DNA of 14,867 bases from PXAH01 sp964605645 (GTDB taxonomy: Bacteria > Omnitrophota > Gorgyraeia > Duberdicusellales > 4484-171), in NCBI GenBank assembly GCA_964605645.1, contig CAZSDJ010000038.1, forward strand, positions 1-14,867, written 5' to 3'. The position numbers and the translations under genes are program-made. The notes below the pieces were generated by a model that ran no database searches, was not told the origin of the DNA, and saw only the letters and a program-made list of their open reading frames with translations. Of the stretch, positions 1 through 5,971 are shown piece after piece; the stretch's first letter is position 1, and each line of letters opens with the position of its first letter.

Positions 1-2042
1 GTGAGGCCTTAGAAAGAATCATAAAATCAGATGCAGAAACCAGCCTGAAACAGGAAGCTATTTCTACTTTAGGTGATGCTGCTTTATCTGGCAACCAACA
101 AGCAGTATATTCTTTAATAGAATTAGTTAAAGAAGAAAATATACATAGTATATTGATAAATTATTCGGATTCAAAAATAATAAGTAATATATTAGATTGG
201 GTAGTAGCCAGCGAAGATGCATCTGAAATTATTGATGAAATTATATCTATAAAGGGATTGCCAAAAGATATCCTAAAGAAAGCTATCTGTTACAAAGCTG
301 CAATTGAAGGAAGAGAGATCAATGAAGAATATTTTTCAAAATACGGATTAAGCTCACAAGATTTTCCTCATTTATCAATTCTAGATCAATATCTAAAACA
401 TGTACCAGGCCAAAAACCAAAAAAATTATTAATTGTTCATAATATAAAAGACGGCCAAGGAGATGAATTGATTCGGATGATTCCTTTGGCCCAAGCTTTA
501 GTTGATAAATATCCTGATCTAGAAGTTACAATTTACACCGGAAGACTTTATTTATATGCTGAATCAGATAAGGTTCATGTTCATCATATCAATCAGCTTG
601 ATGGCCATGCAGTCCCTTTTGAACATGATTTTGATATGATTATTGATCATCACGATTTAGGCCAAACTTACTCTTCATCTATAGAACAAGATCTTATGCA
701 AAATCTCAATACCCCTTCTGTATATATCAAAACTAACAAAAGTAATGATAATTTTGAAATTGAAAGTGTAGAAGTAGAAGGGAAAAAGATCCCAGAATTA
801 TCAATTAAAGCAGGTCACAGTGTATATTCACCGGTTACCCAACTATTGATAGAGCTGGGGTTGCCGTTGAGGCTAGGAACGAGAAAATCTACTGATAGAA
901 ATCTTCTTTTGGGCAAAGGCAATATTGATGCAAAAAGTTGGTGGCAAAGAGAAGTTGCTTCCAGGGCAAGCGGCAAAAAAGTCATTTTCTTTAATCCTTT
1001 TGGAGGAGAATCAGAAAATAAAGGCTACAGAAGAGACGAAGCAAAAAAAGCAGCAAAAGATATATCCGAATTAATAAACGAAGGTTATTTTGTAATTCTT
1101 TTTCCTAATGGGAAAAAATGGGGAAGCAAAGATCAAGCTGAACAAATAAAACAACATCTTAGTAGAAAACAACAACAAAATTTAATGATTATTCCAGGCC
1201 CATCCGAAGAGATAAAAGGAGTAGATGGTAGCATGGTAGAAACTAGTGATTTAATAAAATATTGGGTTAGCTATTCTGACCATGTTGTGACTGTCGAGGG
1301 TGGCATGATGCATCTTGCCTATAATTTAGGCAAGCCCTTTACATTAGTTAGAAAAAGCGGTGCTGGCCCAGTTAAATGGCATCCTTTATCAATATCTGGG
1401 GAACATATAATTGGTGCTACTGCTACTTCAGCAGCTTCTTTAAGAAGAAGTGTTAGCAGAGGATCTTCATTGGCCCCAATCAACCTCCCTTCAGCCTATT
1501 CAGAAGCAGAATGGAATAACCTATCAACAAAAGAGCAAGTTGAATCTGCTTTAGGAAGAAGTATAACCTCAGAGGAGCTAGAAGCTATAGAGAATGCCCA
1601 TCAGCTAGGAAAAGGAAAGCTAGGAAGCCGTAATCAAGACGGGACCTACAATAAAAACACAAACTCTGATTTAGCCTACACTCTTGGAGAAATCAGGGAA
1701 AAAGTAAGAATACTTCGACCAGCAGGATTCATCCAAGCCGAGAGAAGAACTCTTATTAAGAATGGGGTGGTGGGAAAACGACAAGAAAATAGGAATCAAT
1801 CCGCCGGGGGGCATCCTCCTTCCCCGGAAAATACCTCCGGTGGGATTGATTTAACTCCGGCTCAGATGAATATCGATGTACAAGGTCAAGGGATAGATCC
1901 AGCTCAGTTTCAAGTTCCTTTTGATACTCAAACCTTCCAAGGTTTTACCTTCAACATCATCAAAATCGAAACTATCAACAATTTAGGCCAACTTTTTGGC
2001 CAAACAAACCCAGAACCCGCCAACCAACTCTCCCAGCGATAA
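1..2042 (+). CDS. HEAT-like / GT9-type glycosyltransferase-like protein with GGIDL C-terminal tail, 5' partial
   Basis: The frame is open from base 3 to the TAA at 2040-2042, so 679 residues are visible and the true start lies left of the window. A TTG at 153 could be read as a start, but the codons before it (EALERIIKSDAETSL and on) continue the same helical, HEAT-repeat-like character, so it is internal. From about base 420 a GT-B-like fold begins: a beta strand KKLLIVHN, then GQGDELIRMIPLAQAL, resembling the GD...P motif of heptosyltransferases. The second half has FNPFGG (about 990), ILFPNGKKWG (about 1095) and VEGGMMHLAYNLGKP (about 1293-1337), typical of the C-terminal lobe of GT9 enzymes. 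A poorly conserved helical stretch and a Pro/Ser/Gly linker follow, then the GGIDL tail. The acceptor and donor cannot be read from the sequence. It may be one module of a very large protein. Confidence 0.62.
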   Translation, partial: EALERIIKSDAETSLKQEAISTLGDAALSGNQQAVYSLIELVKEENIHSILINYSDSKIISNILDWVVASEDASEIIDEIISIKGLPKDILKKAICYKAAIEGREINEEYFSKYGLSSQDFPHLSILDQYLKHVPGQKPKKLLIVHNIKDGQGDELIRMIPLAQALVDKYPDLEVTIYTGRLYLYAESDKVHVHHINQLDGHAVPFEHDFDMIIDHHDLGQTYSSSIEQDLMQNLNTPSVYIKTNKSNDNFEIESVEVEGKKIPELSIKAGHSVYSPVTQLLIELGLPLRLGTRKSTDRNLLLGKGNIDAKSWWQREVASRASGKKVIFFNPFGGESENKGYRRDEAKKAAKDISELINEGYFVILFPNGKKWGSKDQAEQIKQHLSRKQQQNLMIIPGPSEEIKGVDGSMVETSDLIKYWVSYSDHVVTVEGGMMHLAYNLGKPFTLVRKSGAGPVKWHPLSISGEHIIGATATSAASLRRSVSRGSSLAPINLPSAYSEAEWNNLSTKEQVESALGRSITSEELEAIENAHQLGKGKLGSRNQDGTYNKNTNSDLAYTLGEIREKVRILRPAGFIQAERRTLIKNGVVGKRQENRNQSAGGHPPSPENTSGGIDLTPAQMNIDVQGQGIDPAQFQVPFDTQTFQGFTFNIIKIETINNLGQLFGQTNPEPANQLSQR
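1839..2039 (+). other. GGIDLTPA C-terminal tail module within the first CDS
   Basis: The last 67 residues start GGIDLTPAQMN and contain a hydrophobic strand pattern GFTFNIIKIETINNL before a polar end. They follow a linker rich in Pro, Ser, Gly and Asn (PPSPENTSGG), as expected of an independently folding tail. I recall similar GGID(L/F)-starting tails closing many otherwise unrelated proteins in Omnitrophota, with the pattern GGIDLTPA.MN, then GF.P.II.I.P..NL..L. That recollection is from memory and no search was run. Function unknown; a sorting, processing or surface-association signal is possible. Confidence 0.5.
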
Positions 2043-2049
2043 ACCAACC

Positions 2050-2074
2050 AATTCCCACCTACGCGGTGGGAATT
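2050..2074 (+). repeat. Hairpin copy 1 (AATTCCCACC stem)
   Basis: AATTCCCACC (2050-2059) pairs perfectly with GGTGGGAATT (2065-2074) around the loop TACGC. It begins 8 nt after the stop codon of the first gene. No U-run follows directly, so it may be an mRNA 3'-end stabiliser or part of a dispersed hairpin repeat rather than a stand-alone terminator. A second copy with the same arms and another loop lies 92 bp downstream. Confidence 0.7.
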
Positions 2075-2141
2075 TGCTCCAAATTGGCCGATAATTATTT
2101 TTATTTTGTAAACTCTGTTTCTTGATTGTACCCAATTCATC

Positions 2142-2178
2142 AATTCCCACCTCGGAGGTGGGAATTTGTTTATTTTTT
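2142..2178 (+). terminator. Hairpin copy 2 with T-rich tail, probable rho-independent terminator
   Basis: AATTCCCACCT (2142-2152) pairs with AGGTGGGAATT (2156-2166) around the loop CGG, an 11-bp perfect stem. The T-rich run TGTTTATTTTTT follows (2167-2178). This would end transcription from the first gene. Both arms are shared with the hairpin at 2050-2074. Its T tail overlaps the -35 region of the promoter proposed for the next gene. Confidence 0.65.
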
Positions 2179-2193
2179 AAACTGTGATATAAT
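2166..2193 (+). promoter_or_regulatory. Extended -10 promoter for the DUF2905 gene
   Basis: TGATATAAT at 2185-2193 is a perfect extended -10 (TGnTATAAT). A weak -35 candidate TTGTTT (2166-2171) lies 16 bp upstream, consistent with the extended -10 carrying the recognition. A start site 6-8 nt past the hexamer falls at about 2199-2201, only 2-4 nt before the ATG at 2203. The message would therefore be essentially leaderless, which agrees with the lack of any Shine-Dalgarno sequence before that ATG. Confidence 0.6.
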
Positions 2194-2202
2194 TGGGCTA
2201 CC

Positions 2203-2424
2203 ATGCAGCAGATAGCTAGAATTCTAGTAATTTCAGGGGTTATTTTGATAATAACAGGATTAGGATTATGGCTGTTTTCTCGGTTTAATCTTCCTTTTTT
2301 AGGTAAATTACCGGGGGATATTTATATCAAGCGAGAAAATTTTACTTTTTATTTTCCCATAACTACTTGTATTGTAATTAGTATAATTATAACTATTATT
2401 TATTATTTATTCTTTCGCAGATAA
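2203..2424 (+). CDS. DUF2905 family small membrane protein
   Basis: This 73-residue protein has two predicted membrane helices: residues about 5-25 (ILVISGVILIITGLGLWLF) and about 51-70 (ITTCIVISIIITIIYYLFF). Between them is the DUF2905 signature: PFLGKLPGDIYIKRENFTFYFP. The length is normal for the family. No biochemical function is established. In many bacteria DUF2905 genes lie near ruvB, queA and tgt; here the next gene is tgt, which supports the call. The start is the only ATG compatible with the family N-terminus. No Shine-Dalgarno sequence precedes it and an extended -10 sits just upstream, so a leaderless transcript is likely. Confidence 0.88.
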   Translation: MQQIARILVISGVILIITGLGLWLFSRFNLPFLGKLPGDIYIKRENFTFYFPITTCIVISIIITIIYYLFFRR

Positions 2425-2432
2425 GGTTAAGA

Positions 2433-2438
2433 TATAAT
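2433..2438 (+). promoter_or_regulatory. Candidate -10 hexamer upstream of tgt
   Basis: A perfect TATAAT lies 7 bp after the DUF2905 stop codon. No convincing -35 is visible at 16-18 bp. If used, transcription would start near 2445, exactly at the left end of the inverted-repeat element, giving tgt and the downstream genes a structured leader of about 200 nt. Perfect hexamers also arise by chance in AT-rich DNA, so this is tentative. Confidence 0.4.
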
Positions 2439-2445
2439 ACATGAA

Positions 2446-2637
2446 AAGAAACAAATTTTTGAGTGCTCTATGATTTCCCGCCTACGCCAAGGCTTCGGCG
2501 GACAAGTAGCAGAAAAATGGCGTGAAGAAAATTGACGAGCCGCGGAGCGCTGGGAGGAGATTTTTAGTCATTTTGCTGCGTTTCCAGCTAAAATTTTTAG
2601 AAAAAATCATACCAGCGCGGAAAAAATTTCGTTTCTT
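2446..2637. repeat. MITE-like or structured-leader element with imperfect terminal inverted repeats
   Basis: The left end AAGAAAC...TATGATTT (2446-2476) is an imperfect inverted copy of the right end AAATCATA...GTTTCTT (2604-2637): the outer 7 and inner 8 bases match exactly, and the A/T tract between is shared with a 1-nt offset. Inside, GCAGAAAAATG (2509-2519) pairs 10 of 11 with CATTTTGCTGC (2569-2579), so the whole segment can fold as one long interrupted hairpin. A separate GC-rich hairpin, CCGCC (2478-2482) with GGCGG (2497-2501), sits in the left half. GC content is clearly higher than in the flanking genes. No transposase and no clear target-site duplication is seen. It could be a non-autonomous mobile repeat, a dispersed hairpin repeat or a leader RNA. 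Confidence 0.55.
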
Positions 2638-2648
2638 GAATATTTGCA

Positions 2649-3767
2649 ATGAACTCATTTAAACTATTTAATCAAAGTAAAGACACAAAAGCAAGGACCG
2701 GTATTTTTTCTACCCGCAAGGGCGATGTATCAACTCCTGCTTTTTTCCCGGTTGCCACGCAAGGTACAGTAAAAGGATTAACTAGCCGTCAACTTTCTGA
2801 AATTGGTGTGCAAGGCTATCTAGCCAATGCCTACCACCTTTATTTACGTCCTGGCCTAGAGATTGTTAAAAAGATGGGGGGTTTGCATAAATTTATAAAT
2901 GTGAATGAACCAATATTAACTGATAGTGGCGGCTATCAAATTTTTAGTTTAGCGAAGTTATGTAAAGTAGAAGATAAAGGAGTAGAATTTCGTTCGCACC
3001 TTGATGGTAACAAAATAGATTTAACTCCGGAAGATGTAGTGGATATCCAAATTGAGCTTGATTCTGATATTTTTGTACCCCTAGATGAATGTATTAAAAA
3101 TCCAGCTGATTACAAAAGAGCAGAAGAGGCTACAAATAGGACTATTTCGTGGGCAAAGCGGACTAAAGATTATTTTAAAAAGAAAACAAATCAAGATAAT
3201 CTTCTATTGGGGATAGTTCAAGGTTCTACCTATCGCGATTTGCGAAAAAAATGCTTAGAAGAGATCATTAAGTTAGATTTTGATGGATTATGTATCGGAG
3301 GATTAAGTGTTGGCGAAGATAAAGATTTGCGATATAATACACTTTCTTATCTTACTGATTTAGCCGATAGTAAATATTTACGTTATTTTATGGGCTACGG
3401 TAAGCCGGAAGATATAGTTGAGGCAGTAAGTTTAGGGGTTGATCTTTTTGATTGTGTGGTGCCAACTCGATATGCCAGAACCGGCACAGCTTTTACGTAT
3501 CAGGGTGAGATTGTTATCAGAAACGCTCCTTACGTATCTGACTCTGCGCCAATAGATTCTGAATGTAGTTGTTATAGTTGTAAGAATTTTTCGCGAGCCT
3601 ACATCCGTCATTTGATAAATGCAAATGAAATGCTTGGGGTTCAACTTTTGTCTTATCATAATGTTTATTGGTACAATAATTTGATGAAAAAGATCAGAGA
3701 GTCGATAGAAAATAATAATTTTGAGAATTTCAAAAAAGATTTTCTTTCAAAATATTTAAAAAAATAA
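2649..3767 (+). CDS. tgt: Queuine tRNA-ribosyltransferase (tRNA-guanine transglycosylase)
   Basis: The enzyme exchanges guanine at the wobble position (34) of GUN-anticodon tRNAs for preQ1, a step in queuosine synthesis. The 372 residues match the usual 370-380. Key residues are all present: Asp92 in TDSGGYQ (general acid/base), GIVQGS (188-193), GGLSVGE (217-223, the bacterial preQ1-type pocket loop with Val) and the nucleophile Asp268 in VDLFDCVVPTR. The zinc site is Cys306, Cys308, Cys311 and His337. The ATG at 2649 gives the canonical N-terminus (FKLFNQSKDTKARTG); no good Shine-Dalgarno sequence precedes it. The inverted-repeat element lies directly upstream. Genes for preQ1 synthesis and queA are not in the window. 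trmD, another tRNA modification gene, follows after 40 bp of heptamer repeats. Confidence 0.97.
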   Translation: MNSFKLFNQSKDTKARTGIFSTRKGDVSTPAFFPVATQGTVKGLTSRQLSEIGVQGYLANAYHLYLRPGLEIVKKMGGLHKFINVNEPILTDSGGYQIFSLAKLCKVEDKGVEFRSHLDGNKIDLTPEDVVDIQIELDSDIFVPLDECIKNPADYKRAEEATNRTISWAKRTKDYFKKKTNQDNLLLGIVQGSTYRDLRKKCLEEIIKLDFDGLCIGGLSVGEDKDLRYNTLSYLTDLADSKYLRYFMGYGKPEDIVEAVSLGVDLFDCVVPTRYARTGTAFTYQGEIVIRNAPYVSDSAPIDSECSCYSCKNFSRAYIRHLINANEMLGVQLLSYHNVYWYNNLMKKIRESIENNNFENFKKDFLSKYLKK

Positions 3768-3802
3768 GGACGTTGGACTTTGGACCTAGGACTTAGGACT
3801 TT
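3768..3802 (+). repeat. Five tandem heptamers (GGACTTA family) between tgt and trmD
   Basis: Starting at the base after the tgt stop codon are five perfect-register 7-mers: GGACGTT, GGACTTT, GGACCTA, GGACTTA, GGACTTT. GGAC is invariant and the last three bases vary. TAAAC then leads to the trmD ATG at 3808. The AGGA at 3795-3798, formed across the fourth and fifth units, is 9 nt from that ATG and is the only Shine-Dalgarno-like sequence there. The same heptamer family recurs before guaA. Confidence 0.85.
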
Positions 3803-3807
3803 TAAAC

Positions 3808-4482
3808 ATGATTATTGATATTATCACTATATTTCCGGAGATGTTTAAACCTGTATTGAATGAATCGATTTTAAAACGAGCTCAAAATAAAGGATTAGTG
3901 AAGATAAATGTTCATGACTTACGGGATTATTCAAATGACCCCAATAAAAGGATAGATGCACCTGCTTATGGCGGCGGCGGAATGGTGTTTCGGGCAGAAC
4001 CGGTTTTTAGGGCAGTTGAGAATATATTAGGTACTGATGCTGGTTCTAAAAAAATATTATTTACTCCTAAAGGGAAAACTTTAACTCAAAATAAAATAAA
4101 AGAATTTCTAAATTATCAAAGATTAATATTAATTGCACCTCGCTATGAGGGGATAGACCAGAGAGCACATGATTATTTAACTGACGAAGAGATTTCTATT
4201 GGCGATTATGTGTTAAGCGGCGGAGAGTTGCCGGCGATGGTTTTTTGTGATTGCCTGATTCGCCTTATCCCCGGGGTTGTATCTGACAGAGATTCTATAA
4301 AAAAAGAAAGTTTTCAAAAAAATAGTTTAGATTTTCCCCATTACACGCGGCCGGAAAATTTTAGGGGTTTGAAAGTGCCGGAAGTTTTACTTTCCGGGGA
4401 TCATCAAAAAATAAAAGAATGGCGAACTAAAGAAGCGAATAAAATTACGAAAAAACAGAGGCCGGATTTATTAAAAGGTTAA
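3808..4482 (+). CDS. trmD: tRNA (guanine-N1)-methyltransferase
   Basis: TrmD methylates G37 at N1 next to the anticodon, using S-adenosylmethionine, and prevents +1 frameshifting. The 224 residues start with the family signature IDIITIFPEMF. The protein contains YGGGGMV (54-60), the SPOUT trefoil-knot SAM site with APRYEGID (110-117) and SIGDYVLSGGE (130-140), and DFPHYTRPENFRG (175-187). Asp175 corresponds to the conserved catalytic aspartate. The C-terminal tRNA-contact part keeps VPEVLLSGDH and IKEWR. In many bacteria trmD sits in rpsP-rimM-trmD-rplS; here only the trmD-rplS pair remains and tgt occupies the upstream place. Its ribosome-binding region is made of heptamer repeats. Confidence 0.97.
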   Translation: MIIDIITIFPEMFKPVLNESILKRAQNKGLVKINVHDLRDYSNDPNKRIDAPAYGGGGMVFRAEPVFRAVENILGTDAGSKKILFTPKGKTLTQNKIKEFLNYQRLILIAPRYEGIDQRAHDYLTDEEISIGDYVLSGGELPAMVFCDCLIRLIPGVVSDRDSIKKESFQKNSLDFPHYTRPENFRGLKVPEVLLSGDHQKIKEWRTKEANKITKKQRPDLLKG

Positions 4483-4490
4483 CTAATCAA

Positions 4491-4499
4491 GAGGAGGAG
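4491..4499 (+). promoter_or_regulatory. Strong Shine-Dalgarno of rplS
   Basis: GAGGAGGAG ends 2 nt before the rplS ATG at 4502, with the AGGAGG core (4492-4497) 4 nt away. It is one of the two strongest ribosome-binding sites in the window and stands out because most neighbours have weak ones. That fits a ribosomal protein needing much higher output than the tRNA enzyme encoded upstream on the same message. Confidence 0.8.
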
Positions 4500-4501
4500 C
4501 T

Positions 4502-4849
4502 ATGGGAACGCTTAACAAAATTGAAAAAGAATTGAAGGAATCTTATAAAAAAGATTATCCTCAGTTCAGTCAAGGAGATATGATTAAGGTGTTTTATAAA
4601 ATTATGGAAAAGGGGAAAACTCGCCTCCATCCGGTGGAAGGGGTTGTAATTAAGTCCCAAGGGCAAATGCAAAGAAAAACATTTACTGTAAGAAGAATTG
4701 CCTATGGGCAAGCTTATGAAGTGACGTTTCCTTATTATTCTCCTAAAATTGAAAAAATCGAATTAATAAAAAAAAGTAAAAGAAGGCCGAGAAGAAGTAA
4801 GCTTTATTATTTAAGAGGCAGAGTTGGCCGCAAAGCAACTAATGCATAA
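4502..4849 (+). CDS. rplS: 50S ribosomal protein bL19
   Basis: bL19 binds 23S rRNA of the large subunit near the contact with the small subunit. The 115 residues match the usual 110-120. Family signatures run in order: GDMIKVFYKIMEKGKTRLHP (the GD.v.V...i.EG...R pattern), EGVVIKSQG, TFTVRRIAYG, FPYYSPKIEKIE and the basic C-terminal KLYYLRGRVGRKA. The start is fixed by the strong Shine-Dalgarno at 4491-4499. It follows trmD by 19 bp and precedes rnhB by 2 bp, so it is part of the same transcript. Confidence 0.97.
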   Translation: MGTLNKIEKELKESYKKDYPQFSQGDMIKVFYKIMEKGKTRLHPVEGVVIKSQGQMQRKTFTVRRIAYGQAYEVTFPYYSPKIEKIELIKKSKRRPRRSKLYYLRGRVGRKATNA

Positions 4850-4851
4850 CG

Positions 4852-5418
4852 ATGATAGTGGGAATTGATGAAGCAGGCAGGGGCCCGTTAGCAGGTGCGG
4901 TAGTAGTTTGTGCCTTAGCCTTGAAAAAAAAATTTCCTTATCCAATTAAAGATTCAAAGAGGTTGTCAGTTAAAAAAAGGGAGTTTATTTTTTCTTGGAT
5001 AATAAACAATTGCAATTATGCGGTTAGTGCAGCCTCCCAAAGAGAGATTGAAAAAATAAATATTTTACAGGCAACGTATTTAGCAGCCGAAAGATCAATA
5101 ACTAGCTTGATTGATAAAAATCCAAAATTACAAAAAGCCAAATTCATAATTGACGGTAATTGCTTTAAAACTAATCTAGCTATCAAATATGAGTGCATTG
5201 AGAAAGCTGATCAAAAGATAGCTGAGGTAGCTTGTGCTTCGATAGTTGCAAAAGTAACGAGAGATTATCTAATGACAGTAGCCGACTTTGTATATCCTGA
5301 TTGGGATTTTTCTCAGCACAAAGGATACCCGACAAAAGAGCATTATCGATTGATTAATAAGTATCAACTTTCACCTTTGCATCGCCGTAATTTTTTAAAA
5401 AAAATAAAATTTAAATGA
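4852..5418 (+). CDS. rnhB: Ribonuclease HII
   Basis: RNase HII nicks DNA-RNA hybrids at single ribonucleotides and starts ribonucleotide excision repair. The protein has 188 residues and begins directly with MIVGIDEAGRGPLAG. The four metal-binding acidic residues are visible: Asp6 and Glu7 in the GIDEAGRG motif, Asp101 in IIDGN and Asp120 in KADQKIAEVACAS. The following SIVAKVTRD is the family's second signature. The DSK of KDSKRLS (34-39) is also typical. The start codon lies 2 bp after rplS with no separate Shine-Dalgarno, so translation probably depends on ribosomes leaving rplS. The trmD-rplS-rnhB order is common in bacteria. Confidence 0.96.
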   Translation: MIVGIDEAGRGPLAGAVVVCALALKKKFPYPIKDSKRLSVKKREFIFSWIINNCNYAVSAASQREIEKINILQATYLAAERSITSLIDKNPKLQKAKFIIDGNCFKTNLAIKYECIEKADQKIAEVACASIVAKVTRDYLMTVADFVYPDWDFSQHKGYPTKEHYRLINKYQLSPLHRRNFLKKIKFK

Positions 5419-5427
5419 GTAGAGTTA

Positions 5428-5970
5428 ATGAAAAAATATAGAGCAGAATTTAAGCCTTATTTAGATGATTTAGGAAAAAAAGGGTTGGCTCCGGGTGGAG
5501 GCAGTGCCGGAGCTTTATCGTTTTGCCTGGGTTGTTCTTTGATTATCAAAGCCATTGAGCATAGTAAAAACAAGGATCAGGGTAAAGTTTATAAAAATAA
5601 ATTAAATAATCGTTTAAGAAAAATATCGGATTTTAAAAAGAAGGTATATCCTTATATAGACAAAGATGGAGAACTGTTTATAAAAATGATTAAAGCTAAG
5701 GGAGCCCAAAAGAAAAAATATGAAAAAAAAGTGAGTAATTTATTAAAAGATCTTGCCGATTCATCTCAAAAAGTATTTTTGCTTGCTAAAGCACTGGATT
5801 TTGATATAAAAAAGAGTATAAAAAGTGATTTTTACCTGGGGTTAAAATTTATTATAATTTCGACCGAGAGTGCAATTTTTAACTTGGCAGCAAATAGTAA
5901 AATGACTGGTAAGGAGAATCAATATTTAAAAAATGTAAAAGATAAGCTAAAAAAAATAAAAGGAAAATAA
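5428..5970 (+). CDS. fchA: Cyclodeaminase/cyclohydrolase family protein (FTCD C-terminal type, FchA-like)
   Basis: This 180-residue protein belongs to the family that includes formimidoyl-THF cyclodeaminase and the stand-alone methenyl-THF cyclohydrolase FchA of acetogens. The diagnostic motif APGGGSAGALSFCLGCSL (21-38) follows the leading helix YLDDL. YIDKDGELFIKMIKA (76-90) matches the conserved D.eAF...A segment, and SDFYLGLKF...NLAAN (133-156) matches the SD....N..N segment. It is somewhat shorter than the usual 200-210 and very lysine-rich. FolD follows after 1 bp and metF after that, so a role in one-carbon folate conversion is well supported. The cyclohydrolase reaction (methenyl-THF to 10-formyl-THF) is favoured because FolD here lacks its cyclohydrolase lysine. 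The exact reaction is inferred. Confidence 0.8.
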   Translation: MKKYRAEFKPYLDDLGKKGLAPGGGSAGALSFCLGCSLIIKAIEHSKNKDQGKVYKNKLNNRLRKISDFKKKVYPYIDKDGELFIKMIKAKGAQKKKYEKKVSNLLKDLADSSQKVFLLAKALDFDIKKSIKSDFYLGLKFIIISTESAIFNLAANSKMTGKENQYLKNVKDKLKKIKGK

Positions 5971-5971
5971 A

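Noticed and set aside
153..155. TTG as start codon of the first gene
   Set aside because: The frame is open upstream to the window edge with HEAT-like residues and no Shine-Dalgarno precedes the TTG, so the gene is 5' truncated.
1804..1827. CCGGGG...CCCCGG inverted repeat inside the first gene
   Set aside because: It has a 12-nt loop and lies in the in-frame Pro/Ser/Gly linker, so coding bias explains the GC-rich sequence.
1928..2204. Minus-strand ORFs over the end of the first gene and the twin hairpins
   Set aside because: They are antisense to coding sequence and to the hairpin palindromes and have no recognisable domain or ribosome-binding site.
2441..2473. Short ORF of 10 codons plus stop (MKRNKFLSAL) before tgt
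   Set aside because: No Shine-Dalgarno, it overlaps the left inverted repeat, and its ATG lies upstream of the start site predicted from the nearby TATAAT; no sign of an attenuator peptide.
2425..2648. preQ1 riboswitch ahead of tgt
   Set aside because: The leader is explained by inverted-repeat arms and a GC hairpin; I see no compact preQ1 pseudoknot with an A-rich strand near the start codon.
3328..3340. TATAAT promoter inside tgt
   Set aside because: The hexamer is within conserved coding sequence, with no gene start nearby; chance match in AT-rich DNA.
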